From Henckelia pumila (taxonomy: Eukaryota; Streptophyta; Magnoliopsida; Lamiales; Gesneriaceae), in the NCBI RefSeq assembly GCF_033568475.1, contig NC_133121.1, forward strand, positions 129,674,375 to 129,738,374: a stretch of DNA of 64,000 bases, read 5' to 3'. Positions 47,803 to 56,942 of this stretch are shown piece by piece. Numbering within the stretch: position 1 is the first letter of the stretch; the number at the start of each line of letters is the position of its first letter. The translations under genes and the position numbers were made by a program. The notes beneath the pieces were generated by a model. It searched no databases, was not told the DNA's origin, and was given only the letters and a program-made list of their open reading frames with translations.

Positions 47803-48280
47803 CATCATCATCGGTAAGGTCGATGCGGGCTCAGACCGCATAATTCGACGGGCATCGCACTCATGACCTCCCCACTCCTGGCAGTGGGTTTTTGCCCTCC
47901 CCAGGAATCGAACCTTGTACCTCCAGACTTAAGTACAAAGTTTTATGATTCCTAGTACGACGGGCATCGCACTCATGACCTCTCCACTCCTGGTAGTGGA
48001 TTTTTGCCCTCTCCAAAAATCGAACCTTGTACCTCCAGGCTTAAGTACAAAGTTTTATAATTCCTGGTACCATTGAACTAGCTCTCAATTGGTACCAGGA
48101 ATCATAAAACTTTGTACTTAAGCCTGGAGGTACAAGGTTCGATTCTTGGGGAGGGCAAAAACCCACTGCTAGGAGTGGGGAGGTCATGAGTGGGATGCCC
48201 GTCGAACCATGCGGTCCGAGCCCATGCTATAGGCTGAGGAGGGATGCGGTGGAAGGACGTGAGTTTTTACAAAAAAAAAA
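47766..48280. repeat. tRNA-derived SINE cluster: dimer on minus, inverted partial copy on plus
   Basis: Read on the minus strand from about 48089: A-box-like GAGAGCTAGTTCAATGG, then a body with TAAAACTTTGTACTTAAG and B-box GGTTCGATTTTTGG. A second body with GGTTCGATTCCTGGGG follows (about 47948-47810), and a TTA/ATT-repeat tail at 47766-47803. From 48091 on the plus strand a third body (GGTTCGATTCTTGGGG, without the A-box part) runs to an A-run tail near 48275. The A/B boxes are RNA polymerase III promoter motifs of tRNA-derived SINEs. Together the copies form a hairpin with arms of about 140 bp. Confidence 0.7.
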
Positions 48281-48284
48281 AAGG

Positions 48285-48366
48285 GACGTGACGGAACATG
48301 ATTGGGTAAAATCAGTGGATCCCACATGAGACCCACTGATTTTACCCAATCATGATCCGCCACGTC
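48285..48366. repeat. Near-perfect 34-bp foldback
   Basis: Arms 48285-48318 and 48333-48366 pair at 32 of 34 positions around a 14-base loop (ATCCCACATGAGAC). The inner 22 bp, including ATGATTGGGTAAAATCAGTGG, are perfect. It could be a small MITE or a small-RNA precursor; nothing decides between them. Confidence 0.75.
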
Positions 48367-48768
48367 ATCCGCAGGGTAGCATGTACTAAACCACCATCAT
48401 CATCATCATCATCATGGATTTCAAAAATGATTCACATAAAGTATTTCCTTAAAAAAAAAAATGTAATTAGTGACGTCATTTCAACGTATAATATCGACCA
48501 ATAAAAGCATCTTTTTCGGAAATGACTATTATCCTATGCCCTGGTCCCTGAACGAGAAAATGAAGCATCACATAGTACGCAGCCGTCGGGTTGGGCTGCT
48601 AATGGATATTTCATCGGCCCAGTAAAGATGGGTTTGTTAAGTCTGGGCTTACATTTTCAGGATGGTCATGTTTTGGTCTCGGACCAATGATAAAATTATC
48701 AATCTACATTCATTTTCTTTCTTAATTAACTACGTTCGAACTTTTTCTTTCATTGGTGCATAAAATTA

Positions 48769-49034
48769 GGGCTAATTGCATGCACATCACCTGTGAAAAG
48801 TTTAAAAGACATAAAACCCTTTAAAAAATATTAATAGACTAATGCATCCCTCAGTTTTTTAAAATGTAGCACATTTCACCCCTATGTTATACAAACTTGG
48901 GCACATTTATACCCTCTCATAGGGGTTTTTATGCTAATTTTTTTAAAACATAGGGTCTAACATGCTATTAATTTTACACATGGGGTTTTATGTCTTTTAG
49001 ACTTTTCACAAGGATTGTGGATGCAATTAGCCCC
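48769..49034. repeat. MITE with 9-bp target duplication (Mutator-like)
   Basis: A 266-bp foldback from GGGCTAATTGCATGCACATC to its inverse ending GCAATTAGCCCC. The arms include AAAAGTTTAAAAGACATAAA. Perfect ATAAAATTA repeats flank it at 48760-48768 and 49035-49043. No coding capacity. Confidence 0.85.
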
Positions 49035-49389
49035 ATAAAATTATTATGGTGTTTTAAATAAAAAAAAAAAAAGGACTTAAATAGAATTTGTAGTCACCGA
49101 AAAGTTCTAAATACAAATTAACCAATCTTATCCAATGATAATATTAATAACAAGAATTGCACCAAATTAGTTGGAATATATTAATTACACCAGTATTTTC
49201 AAGACATTATAAATATTTTTCTTTAATTATACTTTGTCTATAACTAAACCCAAAATTACTTCAAATGCAACGAAGAATATAGGTTACCAGTCATTTAAAC
49301 TATAACGATTAAGGGTTAAATATTTATCAAGTATTTGTTAACATTAGTACATGGAAGTCCGAAACTCCGTACAAACATGCATTTTTCGC

Positions 49390-49540
49390 ATGAGTCATGC
49401 TAAATAATACATTAGCTTTAAAATTATAAAATTATCGTTGCACTTTATTTGAAATTCTTTCAAAAATACATTTAGAATAATTTGTAATTTCAAATATAAT
49501 ATATTTTTTTTAGGCAAATATTATGCTGCATAGTAAAACT
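49390..49540. repeat. MITE-like foldback, family 3 copy 2 (diverged)
   Basis: Shares ATTATAAAATTATC, CACTTTATTTGAAA and AATTTGTAATTTCAA-type segments with 7707-7892 in the same order. Ends and target duplication are not resolved. Confidence 0.4.
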
Positions 49541-49599
49541 CAAGGTGCACAAACAACCACTAGATCAATGTGGGCTCCACTTGATTTATGTGATACTTA

Positions 49600-49720
49600 G
49601 ATAGTATTTGAGAGAGTTTTATGAAACACTTTTCAGTTTTTTTTTTAAAAAATAAAATATCATAAAATTTTGTTAAAAAAAGTTGAGAAATGCTTTCTAG
49701 AAACTCTCCCGAACACTACC
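49600..49720. repeat. MITE family 1, copy 3
   Basis: Left GATAGTATTTGAGAGAGTTT and right GAACACTACC, with AAACACTTTTCAG and AGTTGAGAAATGCTTTCTAG inside, related to 739-868. The flanking trinucleotides (TTA, TGT) do not match. Confidence 0.6.
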
Positions 49721-50330
49721 TGTTGTCCCGATTCCCGAGGGAGATTGCTCGGCGAGACGTCGAACGTGTTACACTCGGTGGAACTTAGTATTGACCATGA
49801 ACGTATATTTTTTTTCAAGAAGGAAAAGAAGTTTTATACACCAATCTCGACAATATAGCCACAATAAGAAGAAGAAAGTATTATGCTGCACTTCAAGTCA
49901 CACAACAAGAATAAGTTCAAACTTGCCGATATAACAGTTGATAACTCTACTCCAATGAAACCAGAGAACGCAAAGGTTTATTCGAGTAGGCGGCCTCTAG
50001 ATTCCAAGACATGAGTTCATAAAGATCTTTGAAAGACCCCGTCCCGTCGTCAACATAGGATGTACCTAAATCGAGTTGAAATCATATAGAAGGATTTTTT
50101 TATATAGAATACAAAAATTGTCATCGATCTCAGAAAACAAAACGTCAAAGAACCACCTATAATTTCAAGCTCAAAGTTCGATTGCTCCATCCAGATCATA
50201 GGTTTACTAAAGAAAAAAGAATCGTAGTAGTACTCATTCGGTTGATTTTATGGACACGAAAGAAAGCGAAAAGAACTGTAAAACGATCAAGAACATATCT
50301 CAAACATAGCAGTAGCAGAAATGACAGCTC
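49721..50330. other. Intergenic/3' flank of the reductase gene
   Basis: The 50280-50332 part is probably 3' UTR of the minus-strand gene. No other feature recognised. Confidence 0.4.
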
Positions 50331-50332
50331 TA

Positions 50333-51859
50333 CTAGAACGTAACCGGAGAAAGCAACGGCTTATTGGCGAAGAAGGCCTCCAAATTCCCAGAACTGAGTT
50401 CATATGAATCCCGAAAAGATGACTCAGTGAACACAGCAAAATGTGGGGACAACACAACATTGTCGAGTTCCAAAAGCTCCGTAGGAACACGAGGTTCGTT
50501 CTCAAACACGTCCAACCCTGCACCAGCGATTTCCCTTTGCTGCAAACATCGCACCAATTCTTTTTCATCTATCACAGAACCACGCGCGATGTTAATAATC
50601 AACCCTTCCTTCCCTAACGTCAACAGAACATCCCGGTTGATCATATGATGTGTCTGCTCAGTTAACGGACAACATATGACAAGAACATCAGATTCAGCTG
50701 CCAACTCTAGGATGTTAGGATGAAACATATACGAAACTGACAAGTTTTTGTTCCTCGAGTGGTACGCTAGCGAACACCCAAATGCTTCAAGCCTCTTGGC
50801 TATCTCTAAGCCAATGCTCCCCAATCCCACGATCCCAACTTTCTTGCCTCCCAACTACAACAAGACGCTAAAATTAAATATCGAGCATGATATATAACAA
50901 ATGCTATCCTTATTACAAAAATAACATGTTCGGATGTGACATTAATTTCAGTATAGAATATAGATTGTGCCATGGATACTAATAGCCCACGGTAGATCTC
51001 TGTCTCAGGATCCTAAAATTGGATCCTACATCCTACATAGGAAATATCAAACATGCTCTGCACTGCAAGAAAGGGCTTTGTCTATGCTTGCTAGATTCAA
51101 GAGCCCATATTTTTTTTTTATTTGAGATGATATCATTTAAAATAATATCATATTAATATCATATCAAATGCTAAAAATAATGGACCATTGGATCCCATTT
51201 GGACACTACTCCAATGAGGTAGCATTGACAAGACCGCAAGAAAGATAGAAAATCAAGAATAGTCAAGCCTTAAGCCCATTCCAGATCAAGATTTTGTATA
51301 ATCGAAAGGATGATTAGATTCAGATCAATATACATGCAGTGAGTTCTGTTCCTGATCATTCGTTTCCGGTAAATGTGTTTGGTGCTGAAATTTTGTGTAC
51401 CTTGAATCCAAGAGGGTAACTTCCTTGTTCAGGCCACAGACCATTTCTCACATATCGATTCCCAGAGCTGATTTTCCTCGAGACATCGATGAGTAACCCG
51501 ACAGCGAGGTCGGCAACGTCGGTGGAGAATATAGATGGCCCGTTTGCGATAGCGATACCGCGGCGGCGGCATTCAATAAGATCGATGTTGTTGATCCCAG
51601 CGCTGGTGGTGACTACAAGTTTAAGGGATGGGAGTTGGGAGATGACGGCGGCGGGAAGCTGACAAATACCTGAGCATAAGGCGGCTGGTGTGTTTTGGGC
51701 GTGCTCCGCCAGGTATTGGGGCAGCGGCAACGGCGATTCCCAGGGCTTCAGAAGCTGGAATTTGGCGGAGAATTCGTGGGAATGTATTTTGAAGACGGAA
51801 GGCGGGCCGAAGACGATGACTTCCGGGCGGCGGAGATTGTTTTCACCTTCTTCAGCCAT
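50333..51859 (-). CDS. D-2-hydroxyacid dehydrogenase: glyoxylate/hydroxypyruvate or hydroxyphenylpyruvate reductase (HPR3/HPPR-like)
   Basis: NAD(P)H-dependent reductase of 2-oxoacids such as hydroxypyruvate, glyoxylate or 4-hydroxyphenylpyruvate. Two exons: 51401-51859 and 50333-50854, joined across a GT/AG intron in phase 0 (GFK|LGGKK). The product is 326 residues, close to HPR3-type proteins. The substrate domain includes LKLVVTTSAGINNIDL and DVADLAVGLLIDVSRKIS. The Rossmann core has VGIVGLGSIGLEIAKRLEAF; AYHSRNK after the second strand has the Ser-Arg pair that favours NADPH. Catalytic residues are Arg in NIARGSVIDE, Glu in DVFENEPRVP and His in LSPHFAVFTESS. The region after the His is unusual (family more often PHxxSGT), so activity may differ. 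No N-terminal targeting signal is evident, suggesting a cytosolic enzyme. Start at 51859 gives the expected length. Confidence 0.9.
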
Positions 51860-51924
51860 GGAACCTGCACAGGTGACTGGCAGTGGGAGGAGATTGTTTC
51901 TAATTCCTCAACATGTATGAATTG

Positions 51925-52290
51925 ATGTATGTTTAATAAAAAAAATCCACACGAGGTTTAATTGATTTTGTCCATTGTTAAATTTCTAAATTTTTTGTAT
52001 ATACAAATTAAAAAAAAAATCATATGTTGTTTGATTACTACGGGACCAATCCATCATTGATTGACATTTAATTCTTTTTATGATAACCGAAATTTCTAGA
52101 AATTCAAAAATCAATCGTCTTCCCAATTTATGGTCTTATTAATCAAATTACATAAAACTTTTTCGTTCCAATCATCTGATTATTAACATTAACATAAGGA
52201 TACACAATGTTGAAAATTTCAAACTAAAATATATCACAATTTTAATTTTTAATAATAGTAATAATAAACAACCATCATCAAATTTGAGCG
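51925..52290. other. AT-rich spacer between reductase promoter side and carboxylesterase 3' side
   Basis: Both neighbours are on the minus strand, so this interval holds the reductase upstream region and the carboxylesterase 3' flank. No distinct motif. Confidence 0.4.
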
Positions 52291-52292
52291 CG

Positions 52293-53279
52293 CTAAATCT
52301 TGGAGAGGGAGCAGATGAAGTGTTTGATATCATCGTAAAGGGCTTGAGCGAAGTTGGGATCAAACACCTCTACGCCATGGTGACCTCCATCGATCCACTG
52401 ACAGATCACGTGCACTCCGCGTGACTCCACCATCTTCGCGAATCCCTTCTGTCTGTCGATCAACGGGTCTCCTGCATATCCCCTCACCACGCTCACCGGC
52501 AGCCGTCCGATTTTCCCGTCGTGCCTCCCTTTCGCCGCCGGATCGCAGTACTCATGCCCTCGATCTGAGTTCTCCGGCAATGACAGGGACCATAAGAGAT
52601 CCGATGCGTGCAGGGGAACCACGTGATCGTCTTTGAATTTCAGCTCTGATTCAGTCCTCTGCACTCCGCCGAAGAAGGGTTGGTTCATGATCAGAGCCGA
52701 GATTTTGATCGGCTTCAGATCGAGGTCTAATGTGCGGAGACAAGCGTGGTACACCATGTTCGCCCCTGCGCTGCTGCCCATCAGGAAAACTCTGGAGAAA
52801 TCGGCGTACTCTTTCATCCAAGGGTCGCAATCATCGGTTCCCACAGTCAGTGCTTGGTTTTTAACCCACATGATGGCTTCCACGGCGTCGTCGTACGCCG
52901 CGGGGAGGCGGTGTTCCGGCGCGAGACGGTAATCGACGGAGGCGATCAGCGCAGGGATCTGAGCCGACATTTTAGAACACGAATCGTGAAAGATGGTGGT
53001 TGCGGAGCTGAAGAACACAAAGCCGCCGCCGTGATAGTAAATGACAATGGGTATTTTGGATTCGGGAGGAAGGTCCGAGGGGCGAAAGAGTCGTATGGAG
53101 GTGTTGTTGGTTGGGTTGAGAGGTAGGTCTTTGTAGAGGGGCTGATCCGGCGATAAAGGGACGGTGGGGATTGGGTTGAGCCTGGTGACTGAGCCGTCGG
53201 GATTGGGGACGAGACTGAGGAATTCGTAAGCTTCTTCAATGGATGGAATGCTGCTGCTGCTGTGTTGATCGGCGGACAT
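52293..53279 (-). CDS. Plant carboxylesterase (CXE/HSL-type alpha/beta hydrolase)
   Basis: Intronless 328-residue alpha/beta-hydrolase-3 protein of the plant carboxylesterase family related to GID1 receptors; hydrolyses small esters, physiological substrate unknown. The oxyanion-hole motif HGGGF is present ([17 protein letters not shown]). The nucleophile Ser is in [14 protein letters not shown], the acid Asp in [14 protein letters not shown], and the His in [14 protein letters not shown], so the catalytic triad is complete. The intact catalytic His argues against a GID1 gibberellin receptor, where it is replaced. The family motif [18 protein letters not shown] is intact. The start at 53279 has a good context (GCCACCATGTC). 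No signal peptide. A decayed paralogue fragment lies upstream at about 55.3 kb on the same strand, so the locus was once a tandem pair. Confidence 0.94.
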   Translation of the reverse strand: MSADQHSSSSIPSIEEAYEFLSLVPNPDGSVTRLNPIPTVPLSPDQPLYKDLPLNPTNNTSIRLFRPSDLPPESKIPIVIYYHGGGFVFFSSATTIFHDSCSKMSAQIPALIASVDYRLAPEHRLPAAYDDAVEAIMWVKNQALTVGTDDCDPWMKEYADFSRVFLMGSSAGANMVYHACLRTLDLDLKPIKISALIMNQPFFGGVQRTESELKFKDDHVVPLHASDLLWSLSLPENSDRGHEYCDPAAKGRHDGKIGRLPVSVVRGYAGDPLIDRQKGFAKMVESRGVHVICQWIDGGHHGVEVFDPNFAQALYDDIKHFICSLSKI

Positions 53280-53339
53280 GGTGGCTTGCTCCGGTCAAGA
53301 TTTTGGACTGATGAAAAGAACAACTGAAGAGGAACCACA

Positions 53340-54090
53340 TTTAAAGTTGACTTGACTGTTGGTGCATTTAATTCGTATTTTCATTTATTTTCTTTCGAAA
53401 TTTCAAATATATCCCTACACAGACACTTGCCATGTGTTTGGATTAATAAAAAAAATTGTAATTTCATTCTTGATTTGGATTTGAATTTGGATTTTATAAA
53501 TTTATGGAACTGATATTTTATTACGATGATTATAAAAATTTAAAATGTAATTTGAAATTTGATTTGATTATTAAATATCATGTTGCTTATTTTTTTTTAA
53601 AGTATCATGTTGCTTATATTTAAAAAAATTTTGTTGCTTATTTTAATTTGTTTTATTAGTAACATTTGTATAATTTTTATGATAGAAAAATTTGTTTTTG
53701 AAAATATAAAAAATATTTATTTTAACTTGGTTGTTTAAGAAATTAAAAATACAAAGTTTATTAAGATTAAATTAAAAATAAGATTGCCAAAATTTGATAA
53801 ATTAAGTTTTTAGTATTAAAAAATGATAAGATAAATAATAATTTATAGCATTTTTTAGATATGAAAATATATTTTATTTGATTTTCTAAAAATATAATAT
53901 GTAACAAATTTTGGATATCAGTTATTCCAAACTTCACCAAATTTCGTTATAACAAACACATTGTTCCTCATGTTTTTTTTCTCAATTCAATAATCATGGT
54001 TTTCCTACCATTTACTTTACTAACGTGAATAAAGAAAAATATTAGAAAAACAAGTTTTACAGAAGAGAAAACATCTATATTTTACTTTGA
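53340..54090. other. AT-rich upstream region of the carboxylesterase
   Basis: Very AT-rich, with a short duplicated TATCATGTTGCTTAT near 53576-53620. No gene recognised. Confidence 0.5.
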
Positions 54091-54095
54091 GTAAT

Positions 54096-54253
54096 ACTCC
54101 TGTGAGACGGTCTCATCCATGAGACAGGTCAACCCTACCCATATTTATAATAATAAGTAATATCTTTGGCATAAATTGTAATACTTTTTAATGGATAACC
54201 CATACAAGAGATCCGTCTCATAAAAATGACCCTTGAGACCGTCTCATAGGAGT
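54096..54253. repeat. MITE with GAGACGGTCTCA ends
   Basis: 158 bp with terminal inverted repeats ACTCCTGTGAGACGGTCTCA and, on the other strand from the right end, ACTCCTATGAGACGGTCTCA (19 of 20). Inside, GGTCAACCCTACCCAT and ATGGATAACCCATACAAG mark the two arms. Degenerate traces of the same motif appear near 7010 and 16135. Target duplication not clear. Confidence 0.75.
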
Positions 54254-54654
54254 TTTTGCCTTTTACTTTTGTTTAATGAGTGTTTAATACGATATACGAA
54301 TTAGTTAAATAATTAATTTATTTAATAAATAAAAATAATAATACACATAAATATTAAACTATATATTGTTAAATAATTAATTTATTTAATGAATAAAAAA
54401 TAATAATACACATAAAAATTAAACTATATATTTGAGACAGATACAAATTAAATTATAATTTATTCATCTTTACAACTAGCTAGAAGCGCAGTAAATACAT
54501 ATTATAGAGTTTTAGAAGGCTCCCCTCCCATAAATACGTTAGGAGGTTGACGGGCTAGAGAGGGAAATAAATGCACAAAACGTCCTCTTAACCACTTTGA
54601 GACCACACTTGCTAGTTGCTAAGTCAAATTTATTTTTTGCATATTAATTTATCA

Positions 54655-55005
54655 TTTTTTGGTTTTTGCCTATCGATTTTTCAAAAGTTGATTTTGGTAT
54701 ATATACTAACTTTTAGTTTTATGTTATTTTGGTTCAACTACTGATATAACACCATAAAATATTGATGTGAGATCAAAAAATGATGACGTGTCAAGCTGCA
54801 ACATTAGCAATTGGACTCCAAAAAATCAAAAATTAAAAGTTAGTGTACCAAAATCAAACTTTGAAGAGTTAATAAACCAAAAAAAAACAAAACAAAACAT
54901 CGAAAATTAAAAATTAGTGTACCAAATCAAACTTTGAAGAATTAATGGACCAAACAAAAAAATAAACAAGTTAATAAACCCAAAAAAAAAAATCATTTTG
55001 CCTTT
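54655..55005. repeat. Degenerate foldback resembling MITE family 2
   Basis: Inverted segments such as TTGATTTTGGTATATATACT versus AGTGTACCAAAATCAAAC and ACTTTTAGTTTT versus AAAATTAAAAGT. A segment including AAAATTAAAAATTAGTGTAC is duplicated on the right side. The themes (GGACCAAA, GTTAATAAACC) resemble 6678-6976. Boundaries unclear. Confidence 0.4.
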
Positions 55006-55234
55006 TTATGCTCTCCCATTTAGATATCAGTGCTTCTAGTCTCTAGATAAAATCCTATTTGCTTCAATACACATTTCACACAAATAGACCACGTACGAAA
55101 TGAGTTGCATATCACTAAGTCTGATATTTCCGAAGCTCTTGTCCAATATCAAAGAATCCAATATTCGAGTCCAACTACCAAAATATGATCAGTGAACTTG
55201 AAAATACGATCAAAACCAAACTATGTACAATAGG

Positions 55235-55453
55235 ATCAGTTTGGAGGGGCGACAGAGTCGATCGAATGAAGGTGTTGTTTGTCACGAATGGTCCGGAGAT
55301 GGATCGGAGGGATGCTAGCTAATTCAAATATTACCCCTAGCTAGTGAATGATCATCCGTCGGGGTTTTGGACTAGATAGAGGAATTTGTAGGCGTCTTCC
55401 ATGGATGGCAGTGGTGGCGGCGCTGCCGTCAAGCTCTGTTGGTCGGAAGACAT
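55235..55453 (-). pseudogene. Carboxylesterase paralogue fragment
   Basis: On the minus strand from 55453: MSSDQQS, a Pro/Ala-rich bridge, then LPSMEDAYKFLYLVQNPDG followed by TGA ending at 55352. This parallels the start of the intact carboxylesterase (MSADQHS … [17 protein letters not shown]). Further on, ACAAACAACACC and GACTCTGTCGCCCCTC match the region encoding [11 protein letters not shown] in the intact gene. Similarity fades at about 55235. Only about the first 60 codons remain, with an internal deletion, so this is a dead tandem duplicate. Confidence 0.78.
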
Positions 55454-55810
55454 TGTTTGAAAATTTGTAGCCAAAGTAGAAGCGACGAGGCCGTGAGTGA
55501 GGTGATTGGCTGCGTTGCTTTCCAATTTTCTTTTATGTCTCAGATTATTTCCGAATTAACATATATTTAACAATATGATCATGCATTATATTATCGTTAA
55601 AATAAAAAAAACGTTGAAAGATTATAATAAATACTAATATAAGACATATTTTTTTTTAATGTACATATAAATTTTATTAAAGAATAATCAGATACAGTGT
55701 ATCTCATAAAATCCAAAAACTTGTGCCAAGACTGTGAAAAATTAGATTACATGGTGGCTATACTGTTTATTATAATTTATTAATATCCACTTATCAATTT
55801 AAGTTAATAA

Positions 55811-56068
55811 TGTTGAAAATATATTATTATTATTATAATTAAATGTTGAATATTGAGTTGTAAAATGTTGAAAATTAGTGTGTGATGATGTAGATGATGA
55901 TGTATTAATTTTTGGACTAATCTCAAATATGGATCTATAAATAGGTCTTCATTTGTGATGAAAAATATAATTGAATTGAGAGAGAAAAATTTGTGAAGTG
56001 TAGAGTTTGATATATTTTGAGTTTTGGAGTTTTTACTTTTTACCATAAATTTTTACTTTTTCACAACA
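55811..56068 (+). repeat. Element D 5' LTR (258 bp)
   Basis: TGTTGAAAATATATTATT to TTTTCACAACA, with a TATA box TATAAATA at 55936-55943. The matching 3' copy is 61775-61931. Confidence 0.9.
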
Positions 56069-56082
56069 CGTTATCAGCACGA
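56069..56082 (+). promoter_or_regulatory. Primer-binding site of element D, internal-tRNA type
   Basis: CGTTATCAGCACGA directly follows the LTR. It lacks the usual TGG start. Its complement, TCGTGCTGATAACG, looks like the anticodon arm of a tRNA-Ile with a GAT anticodon, which suggests priming by a half-tRNA as in Drosophila copia. The tRNA identity is from memory of tRNA sequences and needs checking. Confidence 0.55.
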
Positions 56083-56373
56083 TAGCTCGAAGGTTCTCTA
56101 TAATTTCCGACGCTCCAAAATACAAGAAGAAGTCAAAAATATTCAACAAATAAGAATTTTTATTTTACTGTTTATATATTTTATTGTGTATATATTAATA
56201 TATAATATCATGTTATTATCAGAAATGAAAAAAAATTTAGTTTTTTTAAAAAACTTGTTATAAATCCTGGGAGGATGTTAAGACGACATTCCACACTTCC
56301 GGTAAGGGATACGACAAGTATAAAAGCCTCCAAGGTTTTTAAACATTATAATCATATTTGTATAATCTCATGT

Positions 56374-56528
56374 TATTATATAAAAGGCTGTCTATGACAC
56401 CGATCTTATAATAATGTGATATGATATACTGTACCTGACTTTATACTAACTATATTAGTATAATTTCACAATATTATATAAAAGGTTGTCTACGACACCG
56501 ACCTTATAATAATGTGATATGATATACA
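56374..56528 (+). repeat. Imperfect direct repeat in element D leader
   Basis: A block of about 55 bp, ATTATATAAAAGG…TGTCTA…GACACCGA…CTTATAATAATGTGATATG, occurs at about 56374-56430 and again at about 56472-56528 with three transitions. Non-coding leader. Confidence 0.85.
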
Positions 56529-56737
56529 TAATTATTTAATTATGATTATCATTATATGCATTGCATCATTATCACAAATTTTTATTCAACACATACTCGA
56601 TTTTTTCTTACCCCCAACGGTCACAAACGGTCATAAACGGCTAGTTTTTTGCCTATAAATATGATCATTTAAACTCATTTTCAATCACATCAAAACTCAC
56701 TCATTTTCTAAATTATTTCTCCTCGGTTTATTCGAAG

Positions 56738-56911
56738 ATGAAGATGATGGCATTTATAAGGCTATTTTTCATAACGATTATGATCATCATGCTCACGAGT
56801 CTTGTACTCACCAACGATTTTCCACCACATATTTTTTATCTATTTGTACACGCACTTGTAATCTTCGTTCTTCCATTATTTTGTATTGTCATATTAATGA
56901 AAATTAACTAA
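56738..56911 (+). CDS. Small hydrophobic leader ORF of element D (57 residues)
   Basis: ATG at 56738 to TAA at 56911. MKMMAFIRLFFITIMIIMLT opens a first hydrophobic segment (about residues 5-24). A short polar turn with a Pro pair (NDFPPH) separates it from a second segment (about residues 32-53, LFVHALVIFVLPLFCIVIL). The layout is that of a two-pass membrane miniprotein. It lies just upstream of gag, which starts at 56943. I know no matching family. AT-rich DNA favours hydrophobic codons, so it may be chance. Confidence 0.35.
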   Translation: MKMMAFIRLFFITIMIIMLTSLVLTNDFPPHIFYLFVHALVIFVLPLFCIVILMKIN

Positions 56912-56942
56912 TAAAATGCATTGTTATTTTTCTAGTACCACC

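Noticed and set aside
48060..48180. A functional tRNA gene at the GGTTCGATTC box
   Set aside because: A- and B-box-like motifs are present, but no cloverleaf with acceptor and anticodon stems can be formed, and copies carry SINE-like tails.
52293..53279. GID1 gibberellin receptor, suggested by the nearby GA20-oxidase
   Set aside because: The catalytic His is intact (GGHHGVEVF) and the N-terminal lid differs. Receptors of this fold lose that His. The two genes are 37 kb apart and not functionally linked by the sequence.
52946..53338. 130-codon minus-strand frame overlapping the carboxylesterase start
   Set aside because: Shadow of the carboxylesterase in another frame. The real gene has the complete catalytic triad and family length.
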